From NCBI GenBank assembly GCA_037200125.1, contig JBBCGS010000006.1, positions 62,001-126,000 on the forward strand: a stretch of DNA of 64,000 bases, in the 5' to 3' direction. The first letter of the stretch is position 1. Every line of letters starts with the position of its first letter. The notes beneath the pieces are model-generated. The model did not search any database, was not told the DNA's origin, and saw only the letters and a program-made list of their open reading frames with translations. The translations under genes and the position numbers were made by a program. The DNA is from JADGHX01 sp037200125. Its GTDB lineage: Bacteria; Pseudomonadota; Gammaproteobacteria; Steroidobacterales; Steroidobacteraceae. Of this stretch, positions 23,915-32,312 are shown piece by piece.

Positions 23915-24214
23915 TCAGGCCCGGCCTGCGTTCGCGTCGGTGGGGGTGTGGAAGTACTCGCTCTCGGCGGCGAGCTGCTCCACGAGCTTCTTCAACTCCG
24001 CCATGCGGCCTTCGGCGGTGCTGATGGGCATGCAGTCCTGGCAGCGCGGGTCGCCGCAGGGCTGGCGGGAATAGAGCCAGTATTGAAGCGCGCCGGCCAG
24101 CAGGCCATCCGCGATATCCCAGAGATCCGCGTCCTTGTCGCGGTCGGCCAGCCGGTTGCCGAGGTCTACCGCCTTCGTGAAGGCCGAATCGAATGTGTCC
24201 GCGATCTCAGTCAT
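23915..24214 (-). CDS. Small cysteine-containing hypothetical protein
   Basis: A 99-residue protein beginning MTEIADTFDSAFTKAVDLG. It is mostly helical and holds a compact cysteine motif, PCGDPRCQDC (about residues 53-62), followed by a second helix that ends ESEYFHTP. The three cysteines could bind a metal or an iron-sulfur group, but one more ligand would be needed. A TATACT box lies nine bases before this ATG with no ribosome-binding site, suggesting a near-leaderless message. A start 17 codons upstream (24265) is possible but would place that box inside the gene. I recognise no named family. Confidence 0.65.
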   Translation of the reverse strand: MTEIADTFDSAFTKAVDLGNRLADRDKDADLWDIADGLLAGALQYWLYSRQPCGDPRCQDCMPISTAEGRMAELKKLVEQLAAESEYFHTPTDANAGRA

Positions 24215-24603
24215 AGGGGCGGGAGTATAGCCAAAGGTCGAAAGATCGGGCTCGAAAGAGCGCAACGGGCGGCTCGATCGTCCAAAGGCCTCGCCCTCGT
24301 TTGGTCTTCGTTCGCGCGCTTACACATGGGATCCTGAAAGCGCAAGCCTTCTTTGCAGCCCCCGCGACTGTGTGATTTTTCGCACGCCCGACGTCACAGA
24401 TCCAGATCGACACCGGTAATAAACGCGCGTGTCATCCATGTGAGACGTGGAGACGCACTGTCCGACTCGTTCGCGAGCGGCGGGCCGCGCAACTTCTGCG
24501 ACTGCCACCACGGAAGCGTGGCGTTGCGAGCCGCATCATGCGGCTCTCACGCAATACGCACGAACCGCGTGTGCAGGAAGCGAGCGCGGGCAACTTATGT
24601 CTT
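24215..24603. other. Intergenic region before the GGDEF/EAL gene
   Basis: A divergent promoter region of 389 bases. Apart from the TATACT box at 24224-24229 for the minus-strand gene I see no defined element. An in-frame ATG at 24538 could lengthen the GGDEF/EAL protein by 22 residues, but that segment is not membrane-like and has no ribosome-binding site. Confidence 0.5.
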
Positions 24604-27192
24604 ATGCCAGATAACTCCGTGCAACCGGCCGACGGCGCGCGCCGTTCGCTGAGGCTCGGCATTGGTGGCCGGCTCTTTCTCGGCCTCACCGCCGTGGCCG
24701 GCGTCATTCTCGTGGGCCACACGATCGCGACGGAGACCACCCGCAAGGCCGTGGAAGCGGTCCGCGAGATGCAGCACACGCACGAGCCGCTGGCACGCCG
24801 CGCCGGCACGATCGTCGAGAAGCTCGTCGCCTACGATCGCGCTGTATCGGAATACATGCAGGCGGCGCGCGAGCCCGACGAGAGCTCCATCGCTCGCGCG
24901 CGCGACGCGCTCGAAGCGTCGATGGCCGCGTATTTCGACGGCGAGCCGAAGCCCGCCGTGACCCCACCCGTCTCCGAGCTGCGGCTCAATGTAGCGGCGC
25001 ACATCTCGCGCGGCAAAGCGCTCGCCGCCGAAGCCGTGCAGCGAGTGGATTGGATCGCGCGCCGGAACGAGGCGCTGGCGAACATCCAGTCGCGCGTCGT
25101 CTCCGCTGGCGGCATTGGCGTTCGCATCGATGCGGATCAGGTTTTCGCGCGCCGTTCGCTATCGGAGCTCGCGAGCGTCGCCACCGCGCTTCGCGCCGGC
25201 ACCGGCGCCACAACGTCCGGTCCGCGCGAGGAAAAGGCGTTCGCAGCCGTGCTCGCCAGCCATTCGGCGGAGTTCGCGAAGTCACCCGGCAAGGCGTGGC
25301 TCGACCTCATTCACGAGGACTTCTCCAGTGCGGTGCGCCTGCGCGAGCTGATCGACAAGTTCGACGCGACGAACGGCCCCGCACGTCGCGATTTCCTCGA
25401 CGATGGCACGGCGCTCATCGGTGGCGCGCATCAGGAGCTACAGGCGCCCGCCCGACGCGCCCTCCTCGCCGCCGCTGAGAATGCGGCACGGTCCGCCGAG
25501 GACGCGGAGCGCGTGCTGGGTCGCACTGGGCTCGCGGTACTCGCTGTCGTCATCGTGGTTTCGATCGCGCTGATGATCAGCATCACGCGCCCCACTCGCC
25601 GTCTCACTCAAGCCACGCGACAGCTCGCCGCTGGCAACCGTACGGCTCGCGCGCCGCGCGGCGGCGCGGCTGAGATCGACGCGCTTGCGGAGTCCATCAA
25701 CGCGATGGCCGACCAGGTGGCCGCCGCCGAAACGGAACTTCGCGCGCATCACGCCGAGCTGGAAAAGCACGTCGCCGAACGTACGCGACAGCTTCATCAC
25801 CTCGCGCATCACGACCCGCTCACGCAGCTTCCGAACCGTCGCCAGCTTTCGGCGCGCCTCGGCGGCGCGCTGAGCCGTGCGAGCAACACCGGCCAGAAGC
25901 TCGCGCTGCTGTTCGTCGACCTCGACAACTTCAAGTCCATCAACGATACGCTGGGGCATAACTTCGGCGATCGCGTGCTGCAGGTCGTGGCCGAACGGCT
26001 GCGCACCGCCGCCGGTGTGCGCTCCGTGCTCGCGCGCCTGGGCGGTGATGAGTTCACCGTGCTGATCGAGGACGTGAAGTCACACGAAGAGGTCATGGAA
26101 CGCGCCAACGAGATCGTCGTGGCGCTCCAACAGCCGCTGTCGATCAAGGGCCGGGTGCTTTCGACGAGCGCCAGCGTGGGTGCGAGCCTCTATCCCGAGC
26201 ACGCCACTGACGCGGACTCGTTGCTGCGAGCGGCTGACGTCGCGCTCTTCCGCGCGAAGGAATTGGGCCGCAACCGCTGCGCGCTGTACGCCCCGTCGTT
26301 GTACGACGCGGCTGCCCAGCGCTTCCGGCTGGAGCAGTCGCTCCGCCGCGCCGTCGAAGCGGGCGACCTCATGCTGATGTATCAGCCGCAGATTGCCTTG
26401 CATACGTTCGAGCCAATGGGCATGGAAGCGCTCCTGCGCTGGCGCAAGCCGGATGGGCGCGTCGCCACGGCGACCGAGTTCATTCACATCGCCGAGAAGA
26501 CCGGCATGATGCATGAGCTCACGGAGTGGGTGCTCAGGGCCGCGACTTCCGCGGTGGCGGCGTGGCGCGCGCAGGGTTGGAGTCGCGCATCGGTCGCTAT
26601 CAACGTTTCGCCACAGCAGCTTTTCGAGGGGGGGTTCGTCGATCACGTGAAGCAGGCGCTCGAGACCACCGGATTGCCTGCCAGCGCGCTGGAGCTCGAG
26701 CTCACGGAGTCGGTATTCCAGACGGGGGCCTCGACGATCGAAGCGTTGGGTCAGTTGCGGCGGATGGGGGTTTCCATTGCGCTGGACGATTTCGGCATTG
26801 GTTACTCGTCGCTCACGTCGCTTGAGCAGTTGCCTATCACGCGTGTGAAGCTCGATCGGATGCTGGTGGAGTCTGTCGACACCAACCCTCGGTCTGCCGC
26901 TATTGCGCGGTCGATCATTGCTCTGTGTCATGGGCTTGGGTTGCAGGTCATTGCGGAAGGCGTGGAGCGCGGGCCGCAGCTGGAGTTTTTGGCTAAGTGT
27001 GGGCCTGTTGGAGTTCAGGGGTATCTGCTTGCGCATGCGGTGGAGGCTGACGCCGCGCCTGGCGAGGCGGCCTCCGCGACGGAGCGTGCTCGGGTGTTGC
27101 TCGATGAGGCGGCTCGGCGCGGGGAGTCGGATGGGCCGGAGCAGGGGTCGTTGATATTTGTTGGGGCTAATGCGCGGTGGACGCGTAGCTGA
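24604..27192 (+). CDS. Membrane-bound GGDEF-EAL cyclic-di-GMP enzyme
   Basis: An 862-residue protein. A first transmembrane helix (about residues 20-42) and a second (LAVLAVVIVVSIALMI) bracket a helical periplasmic sensor region. A HAMP linker, a coiled coil ending HVAERTRQLHHLAHHD, a GGDEF domain (DLDNFKSINDTLGH and RLGGDEFTVL) and an EAL domain follow. The EAL domain keeps the catalytic motifs MEALLRW, NVSPQQL, ELTESVF, DDFGIGYSSL, VKLDRML and AEGVE. Both catalytic halves therefore look intact, so the protein may make and break cyclic-di-GMP, or one half may be regulatory. The ligand of the sensor is unknown. The last 30 residues are a polar tail. It stands alone. Confidence 0.92.
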   Translation: MPDNSVQPADGARRSLRLGIGGRLFLGLTAVAGVILVGHTIATETTRKAVEAVREMQHTHEPLARRAGTIVEKLVAYDRAVSEYMQAAREPDESSIARARDALEASMAAYFDGEPKPAVTPPVSELRLNVAAHISRGKALAAEAVQRVDWIARRNEALANIQSRVVSAGGIGVRIDADQVFARRSLSELASVATALRAGTGATTSGPREEKAFAAVLASHSAEFAKSPGKAWLDLIHEDFSSAVRLRELIDKFDATNGPARRDFLDDGTALIGGAHQELQAPARRALLAAAENAARSAEDAERVLGRTGLAVLAVVIVVSIALMISITRPTRRLTQATRQLAAGNRTARAPRGGAAEIDALAESINAMADQVAAAETELRAHHAELEKHVAERTRQLHHLAHHDPLTQLPNRRQLSARLGGALSRASNTGQKLALLFVDLDNFKSINDTLGHNFGDRVLQVVAERLRTAAGVRSVLARLGGDEFTVLIEDVKSHEEVMERANEIVVALQQPLSIKGRVLSTSASVGASLYPEHATDADSLLRAADVALFRAKELGRNRCALYAPSLYDAAAQRFRLEQSLRRAVEAGDLMLMYQPQIALHTFEPMGMEALLRWRKPDGRVATATEFIHIAEKTGMMHELTEWVLRAATSAVAAWRAQGWSRASVAINVSPQQLFEGGFVDHVKQALETTGLPASALELELTESVFQTGASTIEALGQLRRMGVSIALDDFGIGYSSLTSLEQLPITRVKLDRMLVESVDTNPRSAAIARSIIALCHGLGLQVIAEGVERGPQLEFLAKCGPVGVQGYLLAHAVEADAAPGEAASATERARVLLDEAARRGESDGPEQGSLIFVGANARWTRS

Positions 27193-27216
27193 TCGATTGC
27201 TTTGGTTGCGGGTGCG

Positions 27217-27511
27217 GAAGCCCTCAATCGCCGGGCGGCTCTCGGAGGCGATGAAGAGCGCTCTTACGCTCTGAGTCGCCCGGCGATTGAGGGCTCTTGG
27301 CCTCGTTCGAGCCGCCCGGCGATTGAGTGCTCTTGGCCTCGTTCGAGCCGCCCGGCGACTGAGTGCTCTTGACCTCGTTCGAGCCGCCCGGCGATTGAGG
27401 GCTCTTGACCTCGTTCGAGCCGCTCGGCGACTGAGTGCTCTTGACCTCGTTCGAGCCGCTCGGCGACTGAGTGCTCTTGACCTCGTTCGAGCCGCCCGGC
27501 GATTGAGGGCC
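27217..27511. repeat. REP-like element followed by an inverted 36-bp tandem array
   Basis: A plus-orientation copy at 27217-27240 faces a block of minus-orientation copies that repeat every 36 bases from 27275 (starts at 27275, 27311, 27347, 27383, 27419, 27455 and a partial at 27491). Each unit is the REP core plus a constant 16-base spacer (CTCTTGACCTCGTTCGA-like). Units differ by one to three bases. The period is a multiple of three, so both strands stay open through the array; I do not regard these frames as genes. Spacers are identical, so this is not CRISPR. Confidence 0.9.
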
Positions 27512-27529
27512 TCCGGTCCCTGCTAAGAT
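27503..27529 (+). promoter_or_regulatory. Candidate promoter for the M49 peptidase gene
   Basis: TGCTAAGAT at 27521-27529 is a good extended -10 (TGnTAAGAT). TTGAGG at 27503-27508, inside the last REP unit, could serve as -35 with a 15-base spacer. The start codon and GAGGAG ribosome-binding site follow 15-30 bases later. Confidence 0.45.
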
Positions 27530-27558
27530 GCTCTCAACCCCAACCGAGGAGACGTCGA

Positions 27559-29265
27559 ATGCTTCACGTGCGAGCGCGCGCGGCAACGGCTCTTATTCTC
27601 ACCATGACAACCCTCCTTTCCCTGGCCGCGACCGATGCGCTCGCGGCGCCCGATGTTTCCCAGCTTCAGAAGATGTCGGCGCGGCTCGCGCCGGTCGACG
27701 TCCGCGTGGACCTGTCCGCGCTGCCGGAGAACGAGCGGCAGGCGCTCGCGCGTATCATCCAGGCGGCCCAGGTTCTGGATGGCCTGTTTCTGAGGCAGGT
27801 GTCAGCGCGAAACGAGTCGCGCCTCATGCTGCTGGTGAACGACAGCAGCGCACTCGGCAACGCGCGGCTCGACTATTTCATGGTCAACAAAGGGCCGTGG
27901 TCGGCGCTCGATGCGAACGCCCCGTTCCTGCCGGGCGTCGAGCCGAAGCCGCCTCAGGCGAACTTCTATCCCGCCGACGCCACGCGCGCGGAAGTGGATG
28001 CGTGGATGAACTCGCTGCCCACGGCCGAGAAGGACGCGGCCACCGGCTTCTTCACCACCATTCGCCGCACTCCGTCGGGCAAGCTCGCGGCGATCCCCTA
28101 CTCGCAGGAATATCAGGGCGAGCTGATGGAGATGGCGAAGCTGCTGCGCGAGGCCGCGGCGCTCACGAAGCAGCCCACGCTGAAAGCCTTCCTCGAGAAG
28201 CGCGCGGCGGCGTTCATCAGCAACGACTACTACGAAAGCGATGTGGCATGGATGGAGCTGAGCGCGTCCATCGAACCCACCATCGGGCCGTACGAGGTGT
28301 ACGAAGACGAGTGGTTCAACTTCAAGGCCGCCTTCGAAGCGTTCATCACCGTCACGGACTTCGACGAGACGAAGAAGCTCGAGAAGTTCAGCGGCGAACT
28401 GCAGGAGCTGGAGAACCACCTGCCGATCGATCCGAAGTACCGGCGCGCGAAGCTCGGCGGGTATTCGCCGATCCGCGTGGTCAATGTCGTCTACAACTCC
28501 GGCGATGCGAATCACGACGTGCAGACGGCGGCATTCAACCTGCCAAACGACGAGCGCGTCGTCACCGAGAAGGGTTCGAAGCGCACGATGCTCAAGAACT
28601 TCCAGCAGGCGAAGTTCGACAATGTGCTGCTGCCTATCGCGAACGTTGCGATCGTGGCGGCGGATCGGCCGCTCGTCGCGTTCGAGCCATTCTTCACACA
28701 CGTGCTGATGCACGAATTGATGCACGGCCTCGGGCCGCAAGCCATCAAAGTGGGTGGCCGCGACACGACGGTGCGGCAGGAGCTCAAGGAACTGAACGGC
28801 CCGCTGGAAGAAGCGAAGGCGGATGTCTCAGGCCTGTGGGCGCTTCAATACCTCATGGACAAGGGCGTGCTCGACAAGAAGCTCGAGCGCTCGATGTACA
28901 CGACGTTCCTGGCGTCCACGTTTCGTACGCTGCGCTTCGGCCTTACGCAGACGCACGCGAAGGGCATCGCCATGCAGGTAAACAACCTGTTCGATCATGA
29001 TGCCATTCGCGTAGGGGCCGAGGGTCGGTTCGCGATCGACGTGCCAAAGGCGAGGAAAGCCGTCACGGACCTGACGCATCAGATCATGACGATCCAGGCC
29101 ACCGGCGACTACGCGGCGGCGGACGCCTTGCTGAAGAAGATGGTAGTCGTGCGGCCAGAAGTGCAGCACGTGCTGGACAAGCTCGGCGATGTGCCCGTCG
29201 ACATCGCCCCGAAGCCGATCACCGCGCTGGAACTGATTCGCTCCACGGAGCTCGCCGCGAAATGA
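27559..29265 (+). CDS. Exported M49 (dipeptidyl peptidase III-like) metallopeptidase
   Basis: A 568-residue protein with a signal peptide (ALILTMTTLLSLAATDALA). The zinc site is LMHELMHGLGP around residue 390, giving HExxH, with the next glutamate ligand in GPLEEAKADVSGLWAL about 33 residues later. EEAKAD is typical of family M49. Classical members have a six-residue HExxGH; this one has the five-residue form. Family members remove dipeptides from peptide N-termini. A signal peptide places this one in the periplasm or envelope. GAGGAG precedes the ATG. The stop overlaps the yceH start, so the two are cotranscribed. Confidence 0.85.
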   Translation: MLHVRARAATALILTMTTLLSLAATDALAAPDVSQLQKMSARLAPVDVRVDLSALPENERQALARIIQAAQVLDGLFLRQVSARNESRLMLLVNDSSALGNARLDYFMVNKGPWSALDANAPFLPGVEPKPPQANFYPADATRAEVDAWMNSLPTAEKDAATGFFTTIRRTPSGKLAAIPYSQEYQGELMEMAKLLREAAALTKQPTLKAFLEKRAAAFISNDYYESDVAWMELSASIEPTIGPYEVYEDEWFNFKAAFEAFITVTDFDETKKLEKFSGELQELENHLPIDPKYRRAKLGGYSPIRVVNVVYNSGDANHDVQTAAFNLPNDERVVTEKGSKRTMLKNFQQAKFDNVLLPIANVAIVAADRPLVAFEPFFTHVLMHELMHGLGPQAIKVGGRDTTVRQELKELNGPLEEAKADVSGLWALQYLMDKGVLDKKLERSMYTTFLASTFRTLRFGLTQTHAKGIAMQVNNLFDHDAIRVGAEGRFAIDVPKARKAVTDLTHQIMTIQATGDYAAADALLKKMVVVRPEVQHVLDKLGDVPVDIAPKPITALELIRSTELAAK

Positions 29266-30098
29266 ATATCGTGCTCACGCCGATGGAGGCTCGCGTCATC
29301 GGTTGCCTCATCGAAAAACAGATCACGACGCCGGATCAGTACCCGCTCTCGCTCAACGCGCTCGTCAACGCCTGCAACCAGAAGAGCAATCGCGATCCGA
29401 TGATGGACGTGGATGAGGCGACCGTTCAGCGCACCGTCGATGATCTCTCGAGAAAGCACATGATCTCGGAGCGATCGGGCTTTGGCAGCCGTGTGCCGAA
29501 GTACCAGCACCGATTCTGCAACACCGAGTTCGGCACGTTGAAGTTCACGCCGCAGGCGCTGGCGATCGTTTGCGAGTTGCTTCTTCGCGGCCCACAGACT
29601 CCCGGTGAGCTGCGGCCGCGCGCCGCGCGGATGGCCCCCTTCACCGACGCCGACCAGGTCGAGGCCACTCTCGAGACGCTGCGCACGCGGGAAGACGGGC
29701 CATTCGTGGTTCGCCTGCCACGGCAGGCGGGCCGGCGCGATTCCGCCTACGCACATTTGTTCAGCGGGCCGGTGGCGGCCGCCGAATCTCCTGATGAGAC
29801 CGCGGCGTCCCTGGCGCGGCCTGTGGCCTCGGGGGGCGGCAGTTCAGTGAGTTCTACGAGCGGGGAAAGCGGCGCCGCTTCCGTGCCCCGATACGGAAGC
29901 GGCGACGGCGGCGACGGCGGCGGCGGGGGCGGCGACGGCGGGGGCGGCGACGGCGGCGGCGGCGGGGGCGGCGACGGCGGCGGCGGCGGCGGGGGCGGCG
30001 GGGGCGGGGGCGCCGAATCGCGCATCGCGCGCCTCGAGTTCGAAGTCCGCCAACTTCGCAGCGAGCTCGACTTCCTTAAGAAACAGCTCGGCGTCTAA
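29262..30098 (+). CDS. yceH: YceH (DUF480) protein with a Gly/Asp tract
   Basis: A 278-residue YceH-family protein of unknown function, predicted to have two winged-helix domains: LTPMEARVIGCLIEKQITTPDQYPLSLNALVNACNQKSNRDP is the family start, and RGPQTPGEL with RQAGRRDSAYAHLFSG is its second half. E. coli YceH is about 215 residues. The extra length is a roughly 40-residue tract of almost only Gly with periodic Asp (residues 212-251), encoded by GGC/GGG/GAC triplets, before the usual C-terminal coiled-coil helix (IARLEFEVRQLRSELDFLKKQL). This looks like a slippage-prone expansion in a natural linker. The stop region contains a 13-base direct repeat (CGTCTAACGGCGA). Confidence 0.9.
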   Translation: MNIVLTPMEARVIGCLIEKQITTPDQYPLSLNALVNACNQKSNRDPMMDVDEATVQRTVDDLSRKHMISERSGFGSRVPKYQHRFCNTEFGTLKFTPQALAIVCELLLRGPQTPGELRPRAARMAPFTDADQVEATLETLRTREDGPFVVRLPRQAGRRDSAYAHLFSGPVAAAESPDETAASLARPVASGGGSSVSSTSGESGAASVPRYGSGDGGDGGGGGGDGGGGDGGGGGGGDGGGGGGGGGGGGAESRIARLEFEVRQLRSELDFLKKQLGV

Positions 30099-30475
30099 CG
30101 GCGACGTCTAACGGCGAACAGCGCACGCGCGCGGGTGCTGCGGCGGCGCACGCGCCAGCAGCAACGACCGAAGGCGCGCCCGCGGTGCACGCTGAATCCG
30201 GCACAGACAGGCGCGTGTGGCCACCCCACCCCATTTTTGACAGGCCCCTCCCAAATCCGCGCTTCGGATACGCAGGCTACCTGTCAATTCGGTAGGGTCC
30301 TGTCAGAACTGCGCCGCCCCCCTCGCAAGCATACCTCCCGCCTGCCCGCGCGCCCCTCGCTCCGCCAGCAGCCCGGTCGCGACCCGCTGCGGGCCCATGC
30401 CGCTCGCTCTCAGGGCCGCCGTCCCAGCTCGTTGCGCGCTCGGCAGGTCCAGCCGCGTGAGCCGCACGGAGTGGC
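30099..30475. other. Intergenic region with TGACAGG/CCTGTCA sites
   Basis: No gene is seen. The heptamer TGACAGG (30238-30244) recurs inverted at 30280-30286 and 30299-30305. Such spaced inverted heptamers could be a regulator-binding site or part of a hairpin. They lie beyond the 3' end of the minus-strand MarR gene and after yceH. Confidence 0.35.
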
Positions 30476-30955
30476 CTACTCCACGAGTCGTTCACGTAAG
30501 CATCGAACCACCCATTCCGTTTGCGCGAGCAGATGCTCGTCGAATCCACGAGTCAGGTCGGCGATCCATCGCTGCTCGATTGGCAGCAGTCGATCGAGAC
30601 ATGCCTCTCCTTCAGGAGTCAGCACGACGATCGGCGCTCGCCGATCGTATGCGTTCTCTTCGAGATTCAGTAATCCGACGGTTACGAGATCCCGAACGGT
30701 CTCCTGCAGCGTCTGACGCGAGACTCCAATCGCCCTCGCCAATTGGGAGACCGTGCGCGGCACGCGACGCCGGCGAATCATCTTCATCAGCCGCAATCGC
30801 GGGCCGGTCACGCCGAAGCCGCTCAGCAGCGCATTGCGCGACACCTCGAGGCGCGCGCTCGCCCGTAGCACTTCGCCAACGAGCTTGCGCCCAATAGGAC
30901 GAAAGACGGCCGGTGTGCCGCCGGCATCCCGCCGCCGGTTAACTGATCGTTTCAT
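30476..30955 (-). CDS. MarR-family transcriptional regulator
   Basis: A 159-residue winged-helix regulator. The DNA-binding helix is RTVSQLARAIGVSRQTLQETV (about residues 67-87), and the wing contains ENAYDRRAPIVVLTPEGEACLDRL, which is the usual MarR beta-wing DxR pattern. The N-terminal 20 residues are basic and Arg-rich. The MarR fold binds as a dimer and commonly responds to small aromatic ligands. The likely target may be the upstream region at 30956-31473, which holds the 14-bp array and the cupin promoter, but no palindromic operator is obvious. Confidence 0.82.
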   Translation of the reverse strand: MKRSVNRRRDAGGTPAVFRPIGRKLVGEVLRASARLEVSRNALLSGFGVTGPRLRLMKMIRRRRVPRTVSQLARAIGVSRQTLQETVRDLVTVGLLNLEENAYDRRAPIVVLTPEGEACLDRLLPIEQRWIADLTRGFDEHLLAQTEWVVRCLRERLVE

Positions 30956-31068
30956 ATGACCGCATCCCGCAGATGAACAAGATGCGATGGACGCTAGCCG
31001 CCGAAAAGCCGGCGGTCGCTGGGGATTCCCGTCGTCTTCACGCAGAAATGCGCCGCAGGTGCGAAACT

Positions 31069-31401
31069 AGCTCTATGACCCTGGCTCTATGACCCCGGCT
31101 CTACGACCCTGGCTCTATGACCCCGGCTCTACGACGCTGGCTCTATGACCTTGGCTCTATGACCCCGGCTCTATGACCCCGGCTCTATGACCTTGGCTCT
31201 ATGACCCCGGCTCTACGACCCTGGCTCTATGACCTTGGCTCTGTGACCCTGGCTCTATGACCTTGGCTCTGTGACCCTGGCTCTATGACCTTGGCTCTAT
31301 GACCTTGGCTCTGTGACCTTGGCTCTGTGACCTTGGCTCTGTGACCTTGGCTCTATGACCTTGGCTCTGTGACCCTGGCTCTATGAACCTGGCTCTATGA
31401 A
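31069..31401. repeat. 14-bp minisatellite, about 24 units
   Basis: The unit GGCTCTATGACCCC, with variants at four positions (A/G, T/C and the final two bases C or T), repeats without gaps for about 333 bases. The last unit ends about 70 bases before the start of the exported cupin gene. The period is not a multiple of three, so it is non-coding. Variants are clustered (blocks with CTT and GTG), as expected from stepwise duplication. Confidence 0.95.
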
Positions 31402-31473
31402 ACTGCCGGTTTCTGGACCTTTTGCCGGACCACACAAAGGCATACGCTGGCGGGGAATCTCAGGAGGCTCCGC

Positions 31474-31941
31474 ATGAAGACTCGCAGTTCCCCCCGCCAC
31501 CTCTTTACTCGTCGCATGTCGCCGCACCTGCGCGCCATGCTTCCCGCGCTCAATGCGGCTTTGCTCGCCGGTGGCGCCGTCACGGCGCACGCTGCTGACG
31601 AACCGCAGCCGGCGATCGTGTCGCCGCTCATGACGAAAGACCTTACCGGCATTCTGAACAAGGAAGGCACGATGCTCACGGTGCAATACCTGCCCGGCGG
31701 CGCGTCGCTGCCGCATCGGCATGATGCGCATGTGTTCGTGTATGTGCTGGAGGGGTCGGTGAAGATGCAGGTGGATGGGCAACCCGTCGTCACGCTCACT
31801 GCTGGCCAGACCTTCTACGAGAATCCGACGGACGTGCATCGCGTTTCGGCGAACGCGAGCACGACGCAGCCGGCGAAGATTCTCGTGTTCATGGTGAAGG
31901 ATAAGGACAAGGCGGCGACTAAACCGGTCGCGACCAAGTAA
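31474..31941 (+). CDS. Exported cupin-domain protein
   Basis: A 155-residue protein. A long N-terminal signal region (basic start, then LPALNAALLAGGAVTAHA) precedes a single cupin barrel. The metal-binding motifs are PHRHDAHVFVYVLEGSVKMQ (G(X)5HxHxxxxE-like, with V at the Glu place) and the second motif around TFYENPTDVHRVSAN. Single-domain cupins of this type bind metal ions and include small-molecule-binding and sensor proteins; the role is unknown. A clear ribosome-binding site (CAGGAGG) is eight bases before the ATG. The 14-bp array ends shortly upstream. Confidence 0.82.
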   Translation: MKTRSSPRHLFTRRMSPHLRAMLPALNAALLAGGAVTAHAADEPQPAIVSPLMTKDLTGILNKEGTMLTVQYLPGGASLPHRHDAHVFVYVLEGSVKMQVDGQPVVTLTAGQTFYENPTDVHRVSANASTTQPAKILVFMVKDKDKAATKPVATK

Positions 31942-32052
31942 GAAGCCCTCAATCCCCCCGCGGCTCGGAACAAGCACGCACCCGTTTCTTGGCGGTGCGG
32001 CGCCGAGCTCGCAAACTCTGACCTCCGTCCGCGCGGCGATTGAGCGCTCTTC
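31942..32052. repeat. Two degenerate REP-like copies in inverted orientation
   Basis: A plus-orientation copy at 31942-31965 and a minus-orientation copy at 32027-32052 flank about 60 bases. Both have several changes from the core. They follow directly after the cupin stop. The rest of the 371-base gap up to 32312 shows nothing I can name. Confidence 0.65.
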
Positions 32053-32312
32053 AAAGCCTAACCCCAGGCAACGCCCCCATCGAGTCCACCCGAGCGAACC
32101 CACGAGCAGACCGCGCAATCACCCCCCCGTAGCGCAGACACACCCTCAAGCGTGGCAACACGAACGCGATATCGCATGCCTCACAGCAGCGCACAGCTGA
32201 AGCCCACGAGTCGCGAATCCCCGCGCGCGACGAGCGCGTCACCCAACCGACATACCCACTTCACACTATTTGCCGAAAGTGCCGGCGGCCGACGAACAGG
32301 AGGAGCCGCCGC

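Noticed and set aside
27275..27511. CRISPR-like array
   Set aside because: The period is regular, but the spacer between cores is the same in all units and there are no cas genes; it is a tandem REP array.
27224..27586. Repeat proteins read from both strands of the 36-bp array (also 27287-27526 plus)
   Set aside because: Open only because the unit length is divisible by three; no ribosome-binding sites, and they overlap the M49 gene start.
29747..30025. Minus-strand poly-proline reading frame
   Set aside because: It is the antisense of the Gly/Asp tract in yceH.
31069..31401. CRISPR-like or coding repeat
   Set aside because: The 14-bp unit is too short, has no unique spacers and is not a multiple of three.
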